Under the pieces are notes generated by a model that saw only the letters and a program-made list of their open reading frames with translations, was not told the DNA's origin and ran no database searches. From Glaciozyma antarctica PI12 (Eukaryota; Basidiomycota; Microbotryomycetes; Kriegeriales; Camptobasidiaceae), in NCBI GenBank assembly GCA_002917775.1, contig KZ627155.1, positions 282,675-346,674 on the forward strand: a stretch of 64,000 bases of DNA. The letters are read 5' to 3'. Made by a program: the position numbers and the translations under genes. This document shows, piece by piece, positions 43,939 to 55,688 of the stretch; positions within the stretch are counted from its first letter, which is position 1; every line of letters begins with the position of its first letter.

Positions 43939-46900
43939 CTACAACGTCGCGCTCGCCAACTTTAGCGACTCAGCAAAGAACGCCGAATTAGCTCCCTTGA
44001 GCCAAACGAGCCTGTCCGCCTCCTGCAGCGTCGACGGCCTAATCGCATTCGCATGCTGCATACCTCATCAGCTCCTCCTCCTCGTACCGACGACGCAGGA
44101 CTCACCTCATCGAGCGTGCTCGAGATGATCGTCAAACGACTCTGCATCTCCGAAACAGCGACCTTGAGCTTCAGTCCCGTTCCCTTCTCAGCGAGCGTCG
44201 GGACGGCGTGGATGAGGTCGAGCAGCATTCCACTCAGTCGCTGCGTCGGTGCCTGCCGCTGAAGCTCGTCGACGCAATCCGCATAATCGACAAAGATCTT
44301 AAGCCGTCCATCAGCGCTCCGCCGCGCTCGAGGAAGGAGAAGAACGCACCTTGCCTCCCGACTCCCAGTCGGCGACTTCGTGCGCGTTGAACGGCGTGAA
44401 CAGCCTTCGTAGCAGCGCCATGTCGTTCCGAATGACGGCTTCGGGCGCGAGTTCGAGGACGGCGATAGCGTGCGCCTCGTTCGGGCGGAGGGCAGCGATG
44501 AGGAGCTGGTACTCGCTGAAGACGTCGCCGTTGTGCTTCTCCGCGAGAGCCTGCGCCAGAGTTCGAATCAGTGGCGGTAGGTAGACGAAGGAGGAAGGAA
44601 CGTACTTGGGCTGCGTAAATCCACGTCTCGGGAAGTTTGAGGGTGCCGACGAGGAACTCAAACCGCTCCTCGCCGAGATCTTCGACGTGCCTCGCGAGGA
44701 CCTCCTGAATCGCCTTTGCCCTCCTGCGCACACAAACACCATCAGCTCCGCTTCATCCCTCCACCAAGTCTGCGAAGACTCACTTCTCCGGCAGCTCCAA
44801 ATGCAGCAACACAAACACGGCCCAGTGCCACAGCCCCTGCAGCTCCAACTGCGTCGCATAGCTCTCCGTCACCATATCCGCCCTCGGACTATTCCCCTCA
44901 ACCCCCTCATCCTCTTCCCCAACCTCGACCCGATCCTCGAAATCCCTCCTCCTCAACACGCGCGAAAAGAGGATGTAGAGATGCCACGGCAGACGGTAGT
45001 CGATCGGCGAGGGCCCAAAGTTGCGCGCCAGGAGAGCGAGCTCGAGAGGGTGAGTAGGGTCGGTGAAGATCTTGATGAGCTGGAAGAGAGGGTCGACGGG
45101 CGCGGAGGGGGAGGAGGTCCAGGTGGTCGAATAGGCTGGAGCGGTCTCGGGCTTCTCGAGGTACGCTGGGAGGGGGTTGGCGACTTCTTGATCGGCCGTA
45201 GCGTCCTCGTACCGCTCGACGACTGAGGCGAGAGAAGCCTGGAAAGTCCCGTACCAGAGGTGTAGACCGAACGCGCGCTTCCAGTCGAGTCCCTCCGCGA
45301 CGTGCAGCTCGTCTGCGCCGTCCACCTTGTCCCCCTTCGCGATCCCCTCGGACCGCCCGACGTTTCCGCACAACAGCTCGTAAACACGTCGATACTCCTT
45401 GCCGATATGCGCATCGACTCGGTACTCGCGCCATTTCGCCAGTTGGAGGAAGACGTCCTCTCGGAAATCGTCGTCCCCGCCCGCCTGCGCGACGAGCGTC
45501 GCGAGTCGCAAATCCTTCCCCTCGACCGCCGCATCGCAAGCTCGTTCCACCTGATGACCACTCAAGAGGACAAACACCCTCTTGGCGCCGTCACTCCCCG
45601 CGGCCGCTGCGTCCCTCAAGTCCTCCTCCACGTCCCCGCGCACGACGTCCTCGAGCCATTTCTCCAATAGCTCTCGTCGCCGGATCTCGGTGATGCGGTC
45701 GACGAGTTCTCGTGTCGCGTCGTCTGGAGCGGCGAGGTCGTCGATCTCGTCGAAGAGGGCGTGGCCGAGGCGGAAGAGATGGGCTTCGGGAGAGCGGTCG
45801 AGGGGGGAGAGGGGGGAGACGAAGTGAGAGAAACGGAGTTCGGGGTGGGTGACGGCGAAGGGGATTAAGGAGAAGGAGGATTGTGTAGATGGGGGTGTGG
45901 GAGAGTTGGAGAGTGAGAGTTGCGATGGTCTGAGTCGTGTTGAGGGGCTGTGCGAAGTCGCGTGAGTCCTTGAAGACGGCAAGAGCTCAGAAGGAACGCA
46001 CAGTGGAGTTGGGGAGAATCTTGAGCTTGTCAATGGTGAGGATGTCGGATTGTGCGGGCTTGGGAGTGTTGTAGAGCGAGCCGAGATGCACTATCCGGCC
46101 GTCGGAACCCCAGCCTACGCGGAACGATCTGCCCAGCATGAGGCCCGCGTCGATAAAGTTTCCCTCCTTGCCTGCGGTGACGGAGGAAGGGAGATCCACG
46201 CGCGTGTACTTGCGGAACTGGCGCAAAGGCTGGGGGTCGACGACGGGCGCCACGAAGTTTGGTCGAGCCTGGGGGAAGGTGGTCAGCTCTCGTACCTCAC
46301 CACTGCAGCACTGGATCACTCACAGCTACATGAGCCATACTCTCCCCTCTTGGCATCCCCATCCCTCCAGGTCCCGCCGCTGCTGCTGCCGCCGCTGCTG
46401 CCCTCTTGCGCTCCTTCTCCGCCTCCCTCTCCGCCACAAGCTTGTCCTGCGCCGGCGTGCCCTGGTGGAAGAAGCTTGCCTGCATCACAGCGACCCTCTT
46501 CGGCTCGAGCTTGAGCGTCTTGGGCCAGGGCGTTGCGCGCTCGCGGTCGGTGCCTACGGTCGAGACGACAGAGACGGAGCGGCGAGCGAGAGGACGTCGG
46601 CGGGGGGAATGAGTGTTGGAGTGGTCGGAACGGGAGGATAGGGAGGCCTGGTCGTCGTCGTAGGTGTTGGCGTAGCTGCGAGCGCTCACGGTGCTGGCGT
46701 CCCTCCTGCTACGCTGGTCCTGCTCGTCCATCGAGGCGTCCTCGTCTTCCTCCTCCTCGTCGTCCGACCGCATGAGGGACGCGCGTGGTGGCGCATCTCC
46801 TGAATCATCCGACTCGTCGTGAGTTGTTGAGCGGGAGCGCGACCGGCTGGTTTTCGAAGCTCGAGAGGGAGTTGTTTTGGCGCTACGGGGAGGTGGTGGT

Positions 46901-46968
46901 GGTGAGGAGGTGGACCCCTGCGATTCTGAGCCTGATTCCGAGTCTGAATCCAAGCCGAACCTCGCCAT
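43939..46968 (-). CDS. NUP96: nucleoporin NUP96 (Nup145C/Nup189C), stand-alone gene
   Basis: A scaffold subunit of the Y complex of the nuclear pore. The N-terminus MARFGLDSDSESGSESQGST is acidic and disordered. Family sequence follows: VAVMQASFFHQG, then ARPNFVAPVVDPQP, FIDAGLMLGRSFRVGWGSDG and IVHLGSL, the signature region just after the autoproteolysis site in Nup98-Nup96 precursors. The rest is alpha-helical solenoid (DVFLQLAKWREYRVDAHIG, LDWKRAFGLHLWYGTFQASL, LPWHLYILFSRVL, LWHWAVFVLLHLELPEKR) ending KLASATL with TAG at 43939-43941. No GLFG repeats or HFS autocleavage site precede it; the chosen ATG is 170 bases from the divergent U2AF start. So here NUP96 is not made as a Nup98 fusion, unless far upstream exons are spliced in. 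Confidence 0.88.
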
Positions 46969-47139
46969 AGCTTGAGCTGGTATGGAGGCGCGTTGAACCA
47001 AGTTGAACCACGAGAGTTGGAGTTGGGCGAGAGCAGTCTGGCAAGGGACTGCGAGAGCCCCGTGGCCCAAGTCGACCTTCAGCGCTCAGCCAACTCTCCT
47101 CAGCTTCCCCTTCTACCGCACTCAACCAGAGCAGAGAAC
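46969..47139. promoter_or_regulatory. divergent promoter, NUP96 / U2AF
   Basis: 171 bases between opposite start codons. It must hold both promoters. No element can be named. Confidence 0.45.
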
Positions 47140-49635
47140 ATGAGCAGTGAGTTCAGCCAGTTCAGCAGAGGGAAGCAGTAACTGACAAGGGCGTCCTCCT
47201 CACCGACTCTGCAGGGGACCCGGCTGCCTCTTTCCTTTCATCAGTCGGCAAGGACATCGAAGGCGGGGAACGATCAAGCGATGGTCAGTCTTCCTTTCAC
47301 TCGCTCCTCATTTCCCTCTTCCGTGTGCGTGACTTGGAACGAACGGCGTGCTGTGGGAGGAGCTGGGCTGGGACTCGCAAAGAATGGCGTGTTGAGGCTG
47401 TCTGCCTTTCTCGCAGGGACAGGGTTGTCCAGGTCGTTTGCTTGCCCGCACACGCAGTGCAGCAGTCTCCACAGTGCCGTAGCCTAGCGCTCTCGAAACC
47501 TCACCGCGCGGCGCCCCCTCCCTCGCAGCTCCCTCCCTCCGTCAGTGCGACCAGCCCTGCTCACCAACTAACACACTCTCCCGACTCTCCACTAACCCTT
47601 TCTCCCCCTTTCTACCCCTCTACAGACCGCCACCACCGCTCCTCTCGGGACGACCGTTCCTCTCGCGACGACCGACCCCGCGAAGACAGCAGCAGCAGCC
47701 GGCGCCACCGCTCGCGTTCCCGCGACCGCTCTTCCCGCCGAGACGACGACCGACCTCCTCGCAGGGACGACTACGACTCGCGGGATCGCCGACCGCGGTA
47801 CGATGAGCGGGATGATAGGCGTGGTAGAGGACGGGATGACTACGGCGGAGGAGGAGGGTACGGAGGTGGAGGAGGAGGGGGCTACCGTGGTGGAGGTGGA
47901 GGAGGATACCGTGGTGGAGGAGGAGGCTTTCGAGGAGGCTACGAAGACCGGAGGGGCGGGTACGGAGGAGGGCGGGGTGGACGAGGTGGAGGAGGAGGCG
48001 GTGGAGGCGAGCGTGGCGGGAGGGTATTCGAGGGATTCGACCCTCAGCAGCGAAGGAGTCCGACGCCCGAGGACACGATCCCGATCTCGAAGCGCAAGAG
48101 GAAGTTCACCGCCTGGGACATCAAGCCTCCTGGATTCGAGAACTACACCGCTGAGCAGGCTAAGATGACTGGTGCGTCTCCTCCTTTCCTCAAAGTCTGC
48201 CTTCGCTCACATTAAACCTACGCAGGCATGTTCAACCTCCCTGGCCAGAGCCGACCTACGATCAGCGCGACTCCCGGCTCGTTCGGAACCGGCGGCGTCA
48301 ACCCTCCCCTCTTCTTCGGCGGAGGCGTCGGACCCGGCGCTGCCATCGGTTCGCTCGCACGCCAAAGTCGCCGTCTTTACGTCGGCAACATCACGACCGA
48401 GGCGACGGATGAGGCGATCACCCAGTTCTTCAACTCGAAGATGGCCGAGATGGGCTTGTTGAGCGACAAGGGCTTGGGAGAGGACCTGCAGGGATTGGGG
48501 CTCAAGGGCGATCAACCTGTCATCTCGGTGCATCTCAACTACGAGAAGAACTACGCGTTCGTCGAGGTCGGTCCCTTCGTTTTCGCCCTCTCGTCCCCCC
48601 GCTGACGGTATCGAATCACACAGTTCCGCAACGGCGACGAGGCTTCGAGCGCCATGGGCTTTGACGGCATCATCTTCCAAAACAACGCGCTCAAGATCCG
48701 TCGACCCAAGGACTACCTCGGCGCCGAACTCGAGATGGCAGGACCTTACGTTCCAGGAGTCGTCTCGACTAACGTCCCCGACACTGTCAACAAGATTTTC
48801 GTCGGAGGACTGCCGAGCTACCTCACGGACGATCAGGTCATGGAGCTGCTCAAGAGTTTCGGAGAGCTCAGGTCGTTCAACCTCGTCAAGGAGGGCGGAA
48901 CCGGCGCGTCCAAGGTGCGTCTCTCCTTCGCTCCACAAACGCTCGATCCTAACGCATCGTCGCAGGGATTCGCATTCTGCGAGTACGTCGACCCCGCCGT
49001 GACCGAAGTCGCATGCCAAGGTCTCAACGGCATGGAGCTCGGCGACCGGTTCCTCGTCGTCCAACGCGCCGCCCTCGGTGCCAACCCTGGCAAGCGCGAC
49101 CTCCTCGGCAACCCTATCGACTTCATGATACCTACAGTCCCCGTCACGGCGGCTTCGATCATCGCTGCTTCGTCCGGAGGGGATGGGACGCCGACGAGGG
49201 TGCTGCAAATTCTCAACATGGTCGCTGTGGAGGAGTTGACGAGCGATGAGGATTACAAGGATATTATGGAGGACATCAAGGAGGAGTGCGGCAAGTTTGG
49301 GAATGTTGAGGAGGTCAAGGTGCGTTCGAGCGTCTCCTTTCGTGCGGAGCGGACGCTGATTCGCGACGAGTAGATCCCGAGGCCGATCAAGACGGACAAG
49401 GGCAAGGTCGATATTAAAGCGAGCGAGGCGGTCAAGGACCTCGGCAAGGTCTTCGTTCTGTTCGAGAAGGCGGAGGACACGACCAAGGCTCTGAGGGCTA
49501 TCGCGGGACGGCAGTTTGGAGGTGCGTTCGCGTTTCTTCTGGCGTGTGGAGCGGGTGCTGATGAGCTCTTCGTGCGCAGGACGACTGTGTATCTGCGCCT
49601 ACGCGTCGGAGGAGATCTTCCTCGAGGACATGTAG
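47140..49635 (+). CDS. splicing factor U2AF large subunit
   Basis: Binds the polypyrimidine tract at 3' splice sites. A tiny first exon (ATGAGCA, 47140-47146) and a second (47215-47283) are followed by a 342-base intron, long for this genome. Exon 3 starts at 47626 with an RS/RD domain, then a glycine-rich RGG block (about 47846-48025), then ISKRKRKFTAWDIKPPGFEN, which fits the Trp-containing ligand motif for the small U2AF subunit. RRM1 (RRLYVGNITTEATDEAITQF, NYAFVEFRNGDEASSAMGFD), RRM2 (NKIFVGGLPSYLTDDQVMEL, GFAFCEYVD) and the C-terminal UHM (LQILNMVAVEELTSDEDYKD ... GKVFVLFEKAEDTTKALRAI) follow, ending EIFLEDM. The gene is intact. Confidence 0.93.
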
Positions 49636-49822
49636 ACCGTCTCTACCTCCCCAAACCGACTCCCTCCCTCCCTTCTTACTCCCGTTCAGAAATCTATGGA
49701 TCTTGTTATAGCCTTGCCCGTCTCTCTCCGCGAGCCCGTTCTCTCCTCGTGATCCCAACGAGCACCCTGTTCAATACAACAAGCTCTCTCCCCTCAAGCT
49801 CCCTTCGGCGCCCCCTCAAGCT
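49636..49822. other. convergent 3' flanks, U2AF / NCE101
   Basis: 187 bases between convergent stops; 3' untranslated sequence, no gene seen. Confidence 0.45.
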
Positions 49823-50202
49823 CTACCGCTTAACTCCCGCTCCCGCAACCTTCCCCAGCTCCTCCTCCAACTCCTTCCACCCCTCCACCTCCGCCTCCCT
49901 CATCTCCTAATACAGCGCATCAGCTCCCCTCCTCCTCCCCATCTCATCGGACTCACCTCCTTCCGTCCCCTCAGCTCCCATTTCCTCCTCACCAACTCGG
50001 GTAGCGTGTGCCCTACGGGTCGGCCGAGACGGGTTTCGTAGAGGTGGTAGGCGAAGAATCCTGTGGCGATACCGAGGAGGGGGTCGAGGGATCTGTGGAG
50101 GATGCGGTGAGCGACGGACGGGAGGGAGGAGGGATGGGGACAGGGGGGAGCAGAGGGGAGTGGGACGGACTTGGAGACGAGGTAGATGCGGGATGAGGAC
50201 AT
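49823..50202 (-). CDS. NCE101: NCE101-like small membrane protein
   Basis: Three exons give a protein of about 80 residues. Exon 1 is MSSSRIYLVSK (ends near 50169). After an intron with a GTCCGT donor, exon 2 reads SLDPLLGIATGFFAYHLYET followed by RLGRPVGHTLPELVRRKWEL, matching the Nce101 pattern of a short lead, S-K-x-L-D-P, one hydrophobic helix and a charged loop. Exon 3 (from about 49916) adds EMREAEVEGWKELEEELGKV, a helical tail, and a TAG at 49823-49825. Yeast NCE101 was named for non-classical export; its biochemical role is unclear. The gene is easily missed because its exons are tiny. Confidence 0.75.
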
Positions 50203-50556
50203 GGTGTGGTGGTGTGGGAGGAGGGAGAGGAGCCCTCCGGGTTCGGAGATGCCTTTCCAGTTCCTCTCGCAGGCACAAATTTTCTCGCAGGCACGGACGA
50301 CGGCTAGCTGTGTTAATTGGTACATTTGGTGTCAACAGCGCGATGGGAGAAAAACTGATAGAGGGTGGTGAGGAGGAGGGAGGTTCCGTAAGGGGATAGA
50401 AGGTCAAAGGTAAAGCTGAGGCGATAGGAAGGGAGGAGAGGGTACTCAAAGGGTGGACTCGTGCGGGGTATCTAGGGATGAGGTTACGAGGGAGTTCGGA
50501 GAGGAAAGGACTTTATATGCGTGATAAGGAGAGGGTCGACGAAGGAGGAGGGGGAG
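50203..50556. other. NCE101 upstream region / CAF40 3' flank
   Basis: 354 bases between same-strand genes, holding the NCE101 promoter and the CAF40 terminator. AT-rich patches occur around 50310-50420. No gene seen. Confidence 0.4.
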
Positions 50557-52270
50557 TTAAGAGTCGACGCGGTCGGAGAGGTTGAGAAGGAGGGTCGCGA
50601 GACACCTGCGGAGCGGACGTTAGGTCGGACGAGAGGGGGAGCGAGCGAGAGTAAGGTACCTTTTTGTGACCATGTCGCCTTTGAGGAGGGGGGAGAAGGT
50701 TGCGTCGCGTAGGGGCTCGGGCAGGCAGGCGCGAAGGGCTTCACGGGCTCTGTGGGTGAAGGAGAGTGTAAGCGGAGGATCGAGGTGGAGGAAAGAAGGA
50801 CGAACCGGAGGTTGTCGCTGAGGCGGAGGTAGCACCTCACGACGTGCTTGAGGAGACGCACCGCCTGGCTCTCGACGAGCTGGTTGACCATGTTGCTCAA
50901 CACGGTCCCGACGGCGTAGAACCGCTCGTACGTCTGGCAGATGTAGCCCAATCCCATCTCGTCGAGGAGAATCTTCTGAACGATAAAGATGGCGACCGTC
51001 TTGCTCAGCTCCGATCCCGTCTCCATGATCCGAAGGCAAAGGGGGATGATCTCGGTGCTGAGGAGGAAGTTGATGACGTCCGAGTTGTCGTTCTGCTTGA
51101 CGAGAGCGCCAATAACGCCGAGCGAGGTGAGGCGGAGGTACTCGAACGGCCGCGTCTTGGAGGTCGTGTTGAGGAACGGGTAGAGGAAGAGGGGGATATG
51201 GGCGGAGAGGAAGAGGGATCGAGTGTCGTTGTGCGAGGCGACGCATTGGAGGAGGGCGAGGGCGTTGCAGACGCGGTTCGAGGCGTGGGCAGTGAGGGAC
51301 GGAGGGGCCAGGAGGGGGTAGACGGAGACGATCTCCTGGAGGAGGGCCGACATGACTCCTGCGTGGTGCGAGCACGCGTTAGCTGGTGTTCAAGGTGGAG
51401 GAGGGGGGGAAGAGAGGACGCACCGAACGAGTGCCAGAGGACGAGCGCCAGATCATCCCACTGCTCCCGCTTCTTGCTGAGCTCCAGCAGCGCTCCCTCA
51501 CGCGTGTTTGGGCTCATGAGGTCCACGATGAGGTAGTAAACCTTCTCGTTCTCGCTCTGGCCGTTGCCTCCGTTCCCCGGCACGCTCCCAGGCTGGATGA
51601 GGGAGCTGGTGATGGGGACGATTCCGGCTCCAGCGCCCAGGAGAAGCTTGCCTCCTGGAACGTTACTCGCCGATCCAGGTACGCCAGGCGTCTCGGAGCG
51701 CGCGAGGCCGTTGGACGACTGGGTCCCGTTCCCGTTCATCGCCATCCCGTTGACGGCGGCCGAAGAGACGATCACGCCCGAGGGAAGGCCGGGGTTGTTG
51801 ATCGACTGGGAGATGGAGAGGGGGAGGTGCGAGGCCGAGTTGCCCGTGGCGGACCAGGGATCGAGCTGCTGGTGGGCGGAGGAGGGTGGGGACGAATGAG
51901 AGGGTGCGGGTGAGGCCGAGGAGGGAGCGTTGAGCGAGGCGAGGATCGCGGAGGCCGTCATGCTCTGGTGAGGAGAGTTGGTGCGAGCTGAGGAGGGGGC
52001 GGACGAGTTGGAGCCTCCACCGTTGAGGGCTCCGAGAAGCTTGTTCTGCTGCTGCTGCTGCTGAGCTTGTTGCTGCTGCTGGAGGTGACCGTTGGCGAAG
52101 GACGAAGCCGAGGAGGGGGATGGCGAGGGGAGTGCGTTGTTGAAGGCATGGTAAGCCTTTGCCTGCTGCTGAGCCTGTTGATTCTGTTGCTGTTGAGAGA
52201 GTTGTAGAGGGGAGAGCTGAGTGTTTGAGAGCATGCTGGACTGAAAGTCGTAAGGCGAGTTTTGTAACAT
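50557..52270 (-). CDS. CAF40: CCR4-NOT subunit CAF40/CNOT9 (RCD1 family)
   Basis: An armadillo-repeat subunit of the CCR4-NOT mRNA deadenylase complex that docks RNA-binding proteins. Residues 1 to about 250 are a disordered, Gln-rich leader with several poly-Q runs ([15 protein letters not shown]), not conserved in the family. The RCD1 domain starts with [20 protein letters not shown] and includes [18 protein letters not shown], an intron, then [59 protein letters not shown] and [20 protein letters not shown]-like text ([15 protein letters not shown]). Two further short exons end [11 protein letters not shown] with TAA at 50557-50559. The frame is intact. Expansion of the poly-Q leader could affect phase separation in P-bodies; that is inference. 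Confidence 0.93.
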
Positions 52271-52616
52271 CCAATCTAGGATCCTTCTGAGGTTGTTGTC
52301 ACTGCCCAGGAGAGGCGGGGGGAGAAGGTGTTTGAGTCGGGAGTAGGGAGAGCGAGGCGAGGCAGTAGAGCCTAAGTGATATTTAATTGTGTAAAGCCTT
52401 AGGTCCCCTTATGTCGCGAAAATTTAATATATTTCGTCGCCGTCGCTCTCCGCCAAGGGTCCTTCTGCTCTCTCAACGACAGCAGGCTTCGAATCAAGCG
52501 GTATACTCTTTGCCTGGCCTCAGGGATCGCTATCGACCCGCCCCCAGGACGCCTCGAGCTCGCACTCTCGGCCCCCTGGAGCAAAGTCGTGTGTTGAACG
52601 ACTCCTCTCCCCGTCG
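52271..52616. promoter_or_regulatory. divergent promoter, CAF40 / STN1-like
   Basis: 345 bases between opposite starts. An AT-rich patch (TGATATTTAATTGTG, near 52377, and AATTTAATATATTTCG, near 52420) stands out in this GC-rich DNA and is the best candidate for a core promoter. No gene seen. Confidence 0.5.
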
Positions 52617-55600
52617 ATGGCGAAGACGGCAACGGTACAGCTCGACGACGACGACGACGACCCAATCCACGACGAATCTCAACACGCGAACACCTCCACC
52701 CGCCCTCCTACTCAGTCTCAACCCCGCTCCGCCCGCATCCTTCCTCCCCCTTGCCAACCCTCGCAGCGCTCTCGAACCTCTCGCCCACTTCCCAGCTCGG
52801 ATCAGGACGCTACGCCCAATGCCAAGGTCAGGCGCGTGGCCTCTCAGCCTGGGGACGGCTTCCGGACGGATGCGAGCACGAGCAGGGGAGGGAGCACGCA
52901 GGCGAAGCGGGATCCAACCCTGAAGGCGAGCTCCTCGAAGGCGTTGCCAGGCACGCAGGAGTCGAGTAGTCGTCTCTCGACAACGCAGACTCGTCGCACC
53001 GCTTCAACGTCTTCGATCCACCCCGTACGCTCCACAACCCCTCCGACCTCTCCACCCCCCTTGCGTCCTCCGTCAATCAACAAACCCGACAACGCACCCA
53101 GCACAGCGCCCACCTCCTCACGAGCTCCCTCGCGCCAAAGCCGACTCGCACTCCCCTCGTCCCGCGCCCACTCCAAGTCCCTCAAGCCTGTCCCCCCTCC
53201 TCCCTCCCTCCTCCCTCCCGCGACCCTCCCTCCTCCTCGCCCAACCGCCTCTCGCTCCACCCTCCCTCCTACCTCTACCGCCTATCGCCCAATCACCTCT
53301 CGGCCCACTCCAAGCTCCACTGCTCCCCCGCCTCCCCCCTCCCTCCGCTCCCAACAGCGCTCCCTCGCCACCCTCCTCTCCACCACCTCCTTCGCCGACG
53401 CCGACCCCCGTATCCTCTCCTCCAACCTCTTCCGCCTCGAATATGCTTCGCACGGGAACCCCTCTTACGACCAATCGAATCGCAAGCCTTTCCGTCCCGC
53501 GCGCGAGCTGCCGGGGGAGGGAGATGCGTTGAGGGAGGGACCGAGTTGGAGTGAGGGGGATGTGAGAGGGTTGGCGGGGAGGTTGGGGGCTGAGGAATTT
53601 GTGGCGAGGGTTTGGGGAAGGGATGTGAGGAGCGTGAGGAGGGAGGTCGTGCGAGGGGTGGAGGTGTGGTTGATGGGGAGGGAGTTCCCGTTTAGGAATG
53701 TGGTGCTCGTTGGGATGGTGGTGGGAGTTACGGAGAAGGATGATAGGATTGTGTATGCTGGTACGCTTCTTCTTGTGCGATAGGTGGGAGGCGGAGCTGA
53801 CGCGTTTCGAGCAGTGGATGATGGGACGGCTGTCGTCGAGTGCGTGTGCGAGCTTCCCAAGCAGCAGGAACTCTCCCTCGCCAGTCTTTTGAACAAGAAG
53901 GCGCTCGAGCTGAACGACGAAACGAGCAAGAGCTCCAGGAAGGTCGACTCGGTGTCGGTCAACCAGCGGCCTATGCTCGAGGTTGGGACGCTCATTCGGG
54001 TCGTCGGGAGGATCACGAAGCCTTGGAATCCCGAATGGGATAGGACGATTCTAGTCGAGGGCATCCGTGAGTCTTCGTGTGCGCCGTGGGAGACGAGCGG
54101 AGCTGATGAGGACGTGCAGAGGCGCTGAGGGATTCGAACGCCGAGAGTCAGCATCACCTCCTCGTCGCACGACTGCATGCGGAGGTGTACAGCAAGCGAT
54201 TCGACCTCGATGCGGTACTGGCAAAGATTGCAAAGGACGAGCGCGCGGTGGAGCAGGAGTGGGGAGGGAGTCAGGCGACTGCTAGCGAGGCTAGGACTCC
54301 GAAGAAGGCGGGTCTTCACATTCTGCTTTTCAGAAACGTTTCTAACGATCCTGACGATACAGCGAAGCAAGCTTACGAGGCCTCACCGACTCGACGCAAG
54401 CGACATCACCTTCGACAACTTCAAGTACTACATCCTGCACCACCTCCGCAACAACTTCCTCACCACCTTCAACCCCTCCTCCCGTCCCTCCTCGCCTTCT
54501 CCGAAAAAGCAGTCTGCCAACGCACCCTGGGAGCTCGGCGGTTCCACCCCTCTGCAAGACGTCCCACGCCCCTTCACTCTCGCCTCCCTCGAAGCCCGCT
54601 CCCACCTCCGTCTCTTTGCGCGCCGACTCGCCCAGTCGAACGAAGCTGAGAAGCAGCTGCGGTGGAAACGCAAGGCAGTCGTCACTGCCGTTCCTGCGAA
54701 GCCGTGGATTAAGCCTATGGCGGGCGACGGGCGGTTTCGAGCGAACGTTCCTGGGTGGAAAGAGGGGAGCGCGAGGTTGTTGCCGCCGCCCACTACGGAT
54801 GTCGGGAGGAAGAGGGGAGGAGAGGAGGAGGAGAATGAGAGGAAGAGGGTCAAGGTGGAGGAGAAGGGATTGGAAGGGGAGGCGCTGGAGAAGGCGGTTA
54901 AGAGGCTTTTCGTCCATGCGATGAGGGGATTGCGGAAGGAGGGGGAGATCGTCCTCGCGGTCGAGGAGGAGGAGGAGCAGATACTCTCCCCGCTGAAGTT
55001 CTCGACGACGTCAGTATTCGGAGGACCAGCGCGCGGTACGATGGACGACCCGTTCTCGGCGCCTGTAGCTCCTTGGGATCGGGAGGAGGACGCCGTCGGG
55101 GCTTCAAAGGCGCCGTTGCGGTTTGGAGGAGCGCCGTGGGCGTTTGGAGGGGACGACGAGGACGCCGTCGAGACGCCGCGGGGCAAGCAGGCTTCGACGT
55201 CCCTCCCGAAATCAGGCGCGCCATGGGAGTTCGGCGGACCCCCTTCTCCGACCTCTTCGACCACTTCGACGCTCTTCGATATCGACTCGAGGACCCCTCG
55301 CGCGAAGCAACCGACTTTCGCCCTCCCTTCCTCCCCTCTCTTCCCTCCTTCCTCCAATTCAAGCTCGTTCGAAAGCAACACGACGTCAATGTTCGAAGCC
55401 GCCTCCGAATCTTTCGAGCTCGTCACGCCCTCGTCCCTCGCGCCACTCGTCCTGCGTCTCGTGAGCGAGGAGCTCAAGCGGGGGACGTCGAGAGCGCGTG
55501 GGGTGGAGGAGGTGAGGATTAGGGAGATGATGGGGAGTGATACGAGGTGGGAGGCCGTGGCGGGGAGGGAGGGGGTGGTGGAGAAGGCGATGGAGGAGTT

Positions 55601-55688
55601 GGTGAGATTGGGGAGGGCAGAGAGGGTGGGCAGGTTGATTAGGCCTGTGGCTGGGAGGGGGGATTGGAGGTCGAGGTGGGCTTCTTAG
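52617..55688 (+). CDS. STN1: STN1-like telomere-capping OB-fold protein
   Basis: Stn1 is the RPA2-like subunit of the CST complex that binds telomeric single-stranded DNA and DNA polymerase alpha. A 260-residue disordered leader precedes the OB fold: RLEYASHGNPSYDQSNRKPF, FPFRNVVLVGMVVGVTEKDD, then after an intron (53761-53813) VDDGTAVVECVCELP and LEVGTLIRVVGRITKPWNPE, ending near LRDSNAESQHHLLVARLHAE. These are the Stn1 OB-fold strands and helix. A later exon (DASDITFDNFKYYILHHLRN) and the extreme C-terminus (LVSEELKRGTSRARGVEEVR ... LVRLGRAERVGRLIRPV) look like winged-helix segments. The linker repeats the motif APW-E/A-F-GG. The junction near 54310-54370 does not close in phase with a standard donor, so one exon boundary is uncertain. 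Confidence 0.75.

Noticed and set aside
47846-48025. GGA/GGT-rich stretch seen as a minisatellite
   Set aside because: It keeps the U2AF reading frame and encodes an RGG-type block, so it is coding low complexity.
51990-52200. CTG/TTG trinucleotide-rich stretch seen as an expanded repeat
   Set aside because: It encodes poly-Gln in the CAF40 leader and is interrupted; no sign of a pure long expansion.
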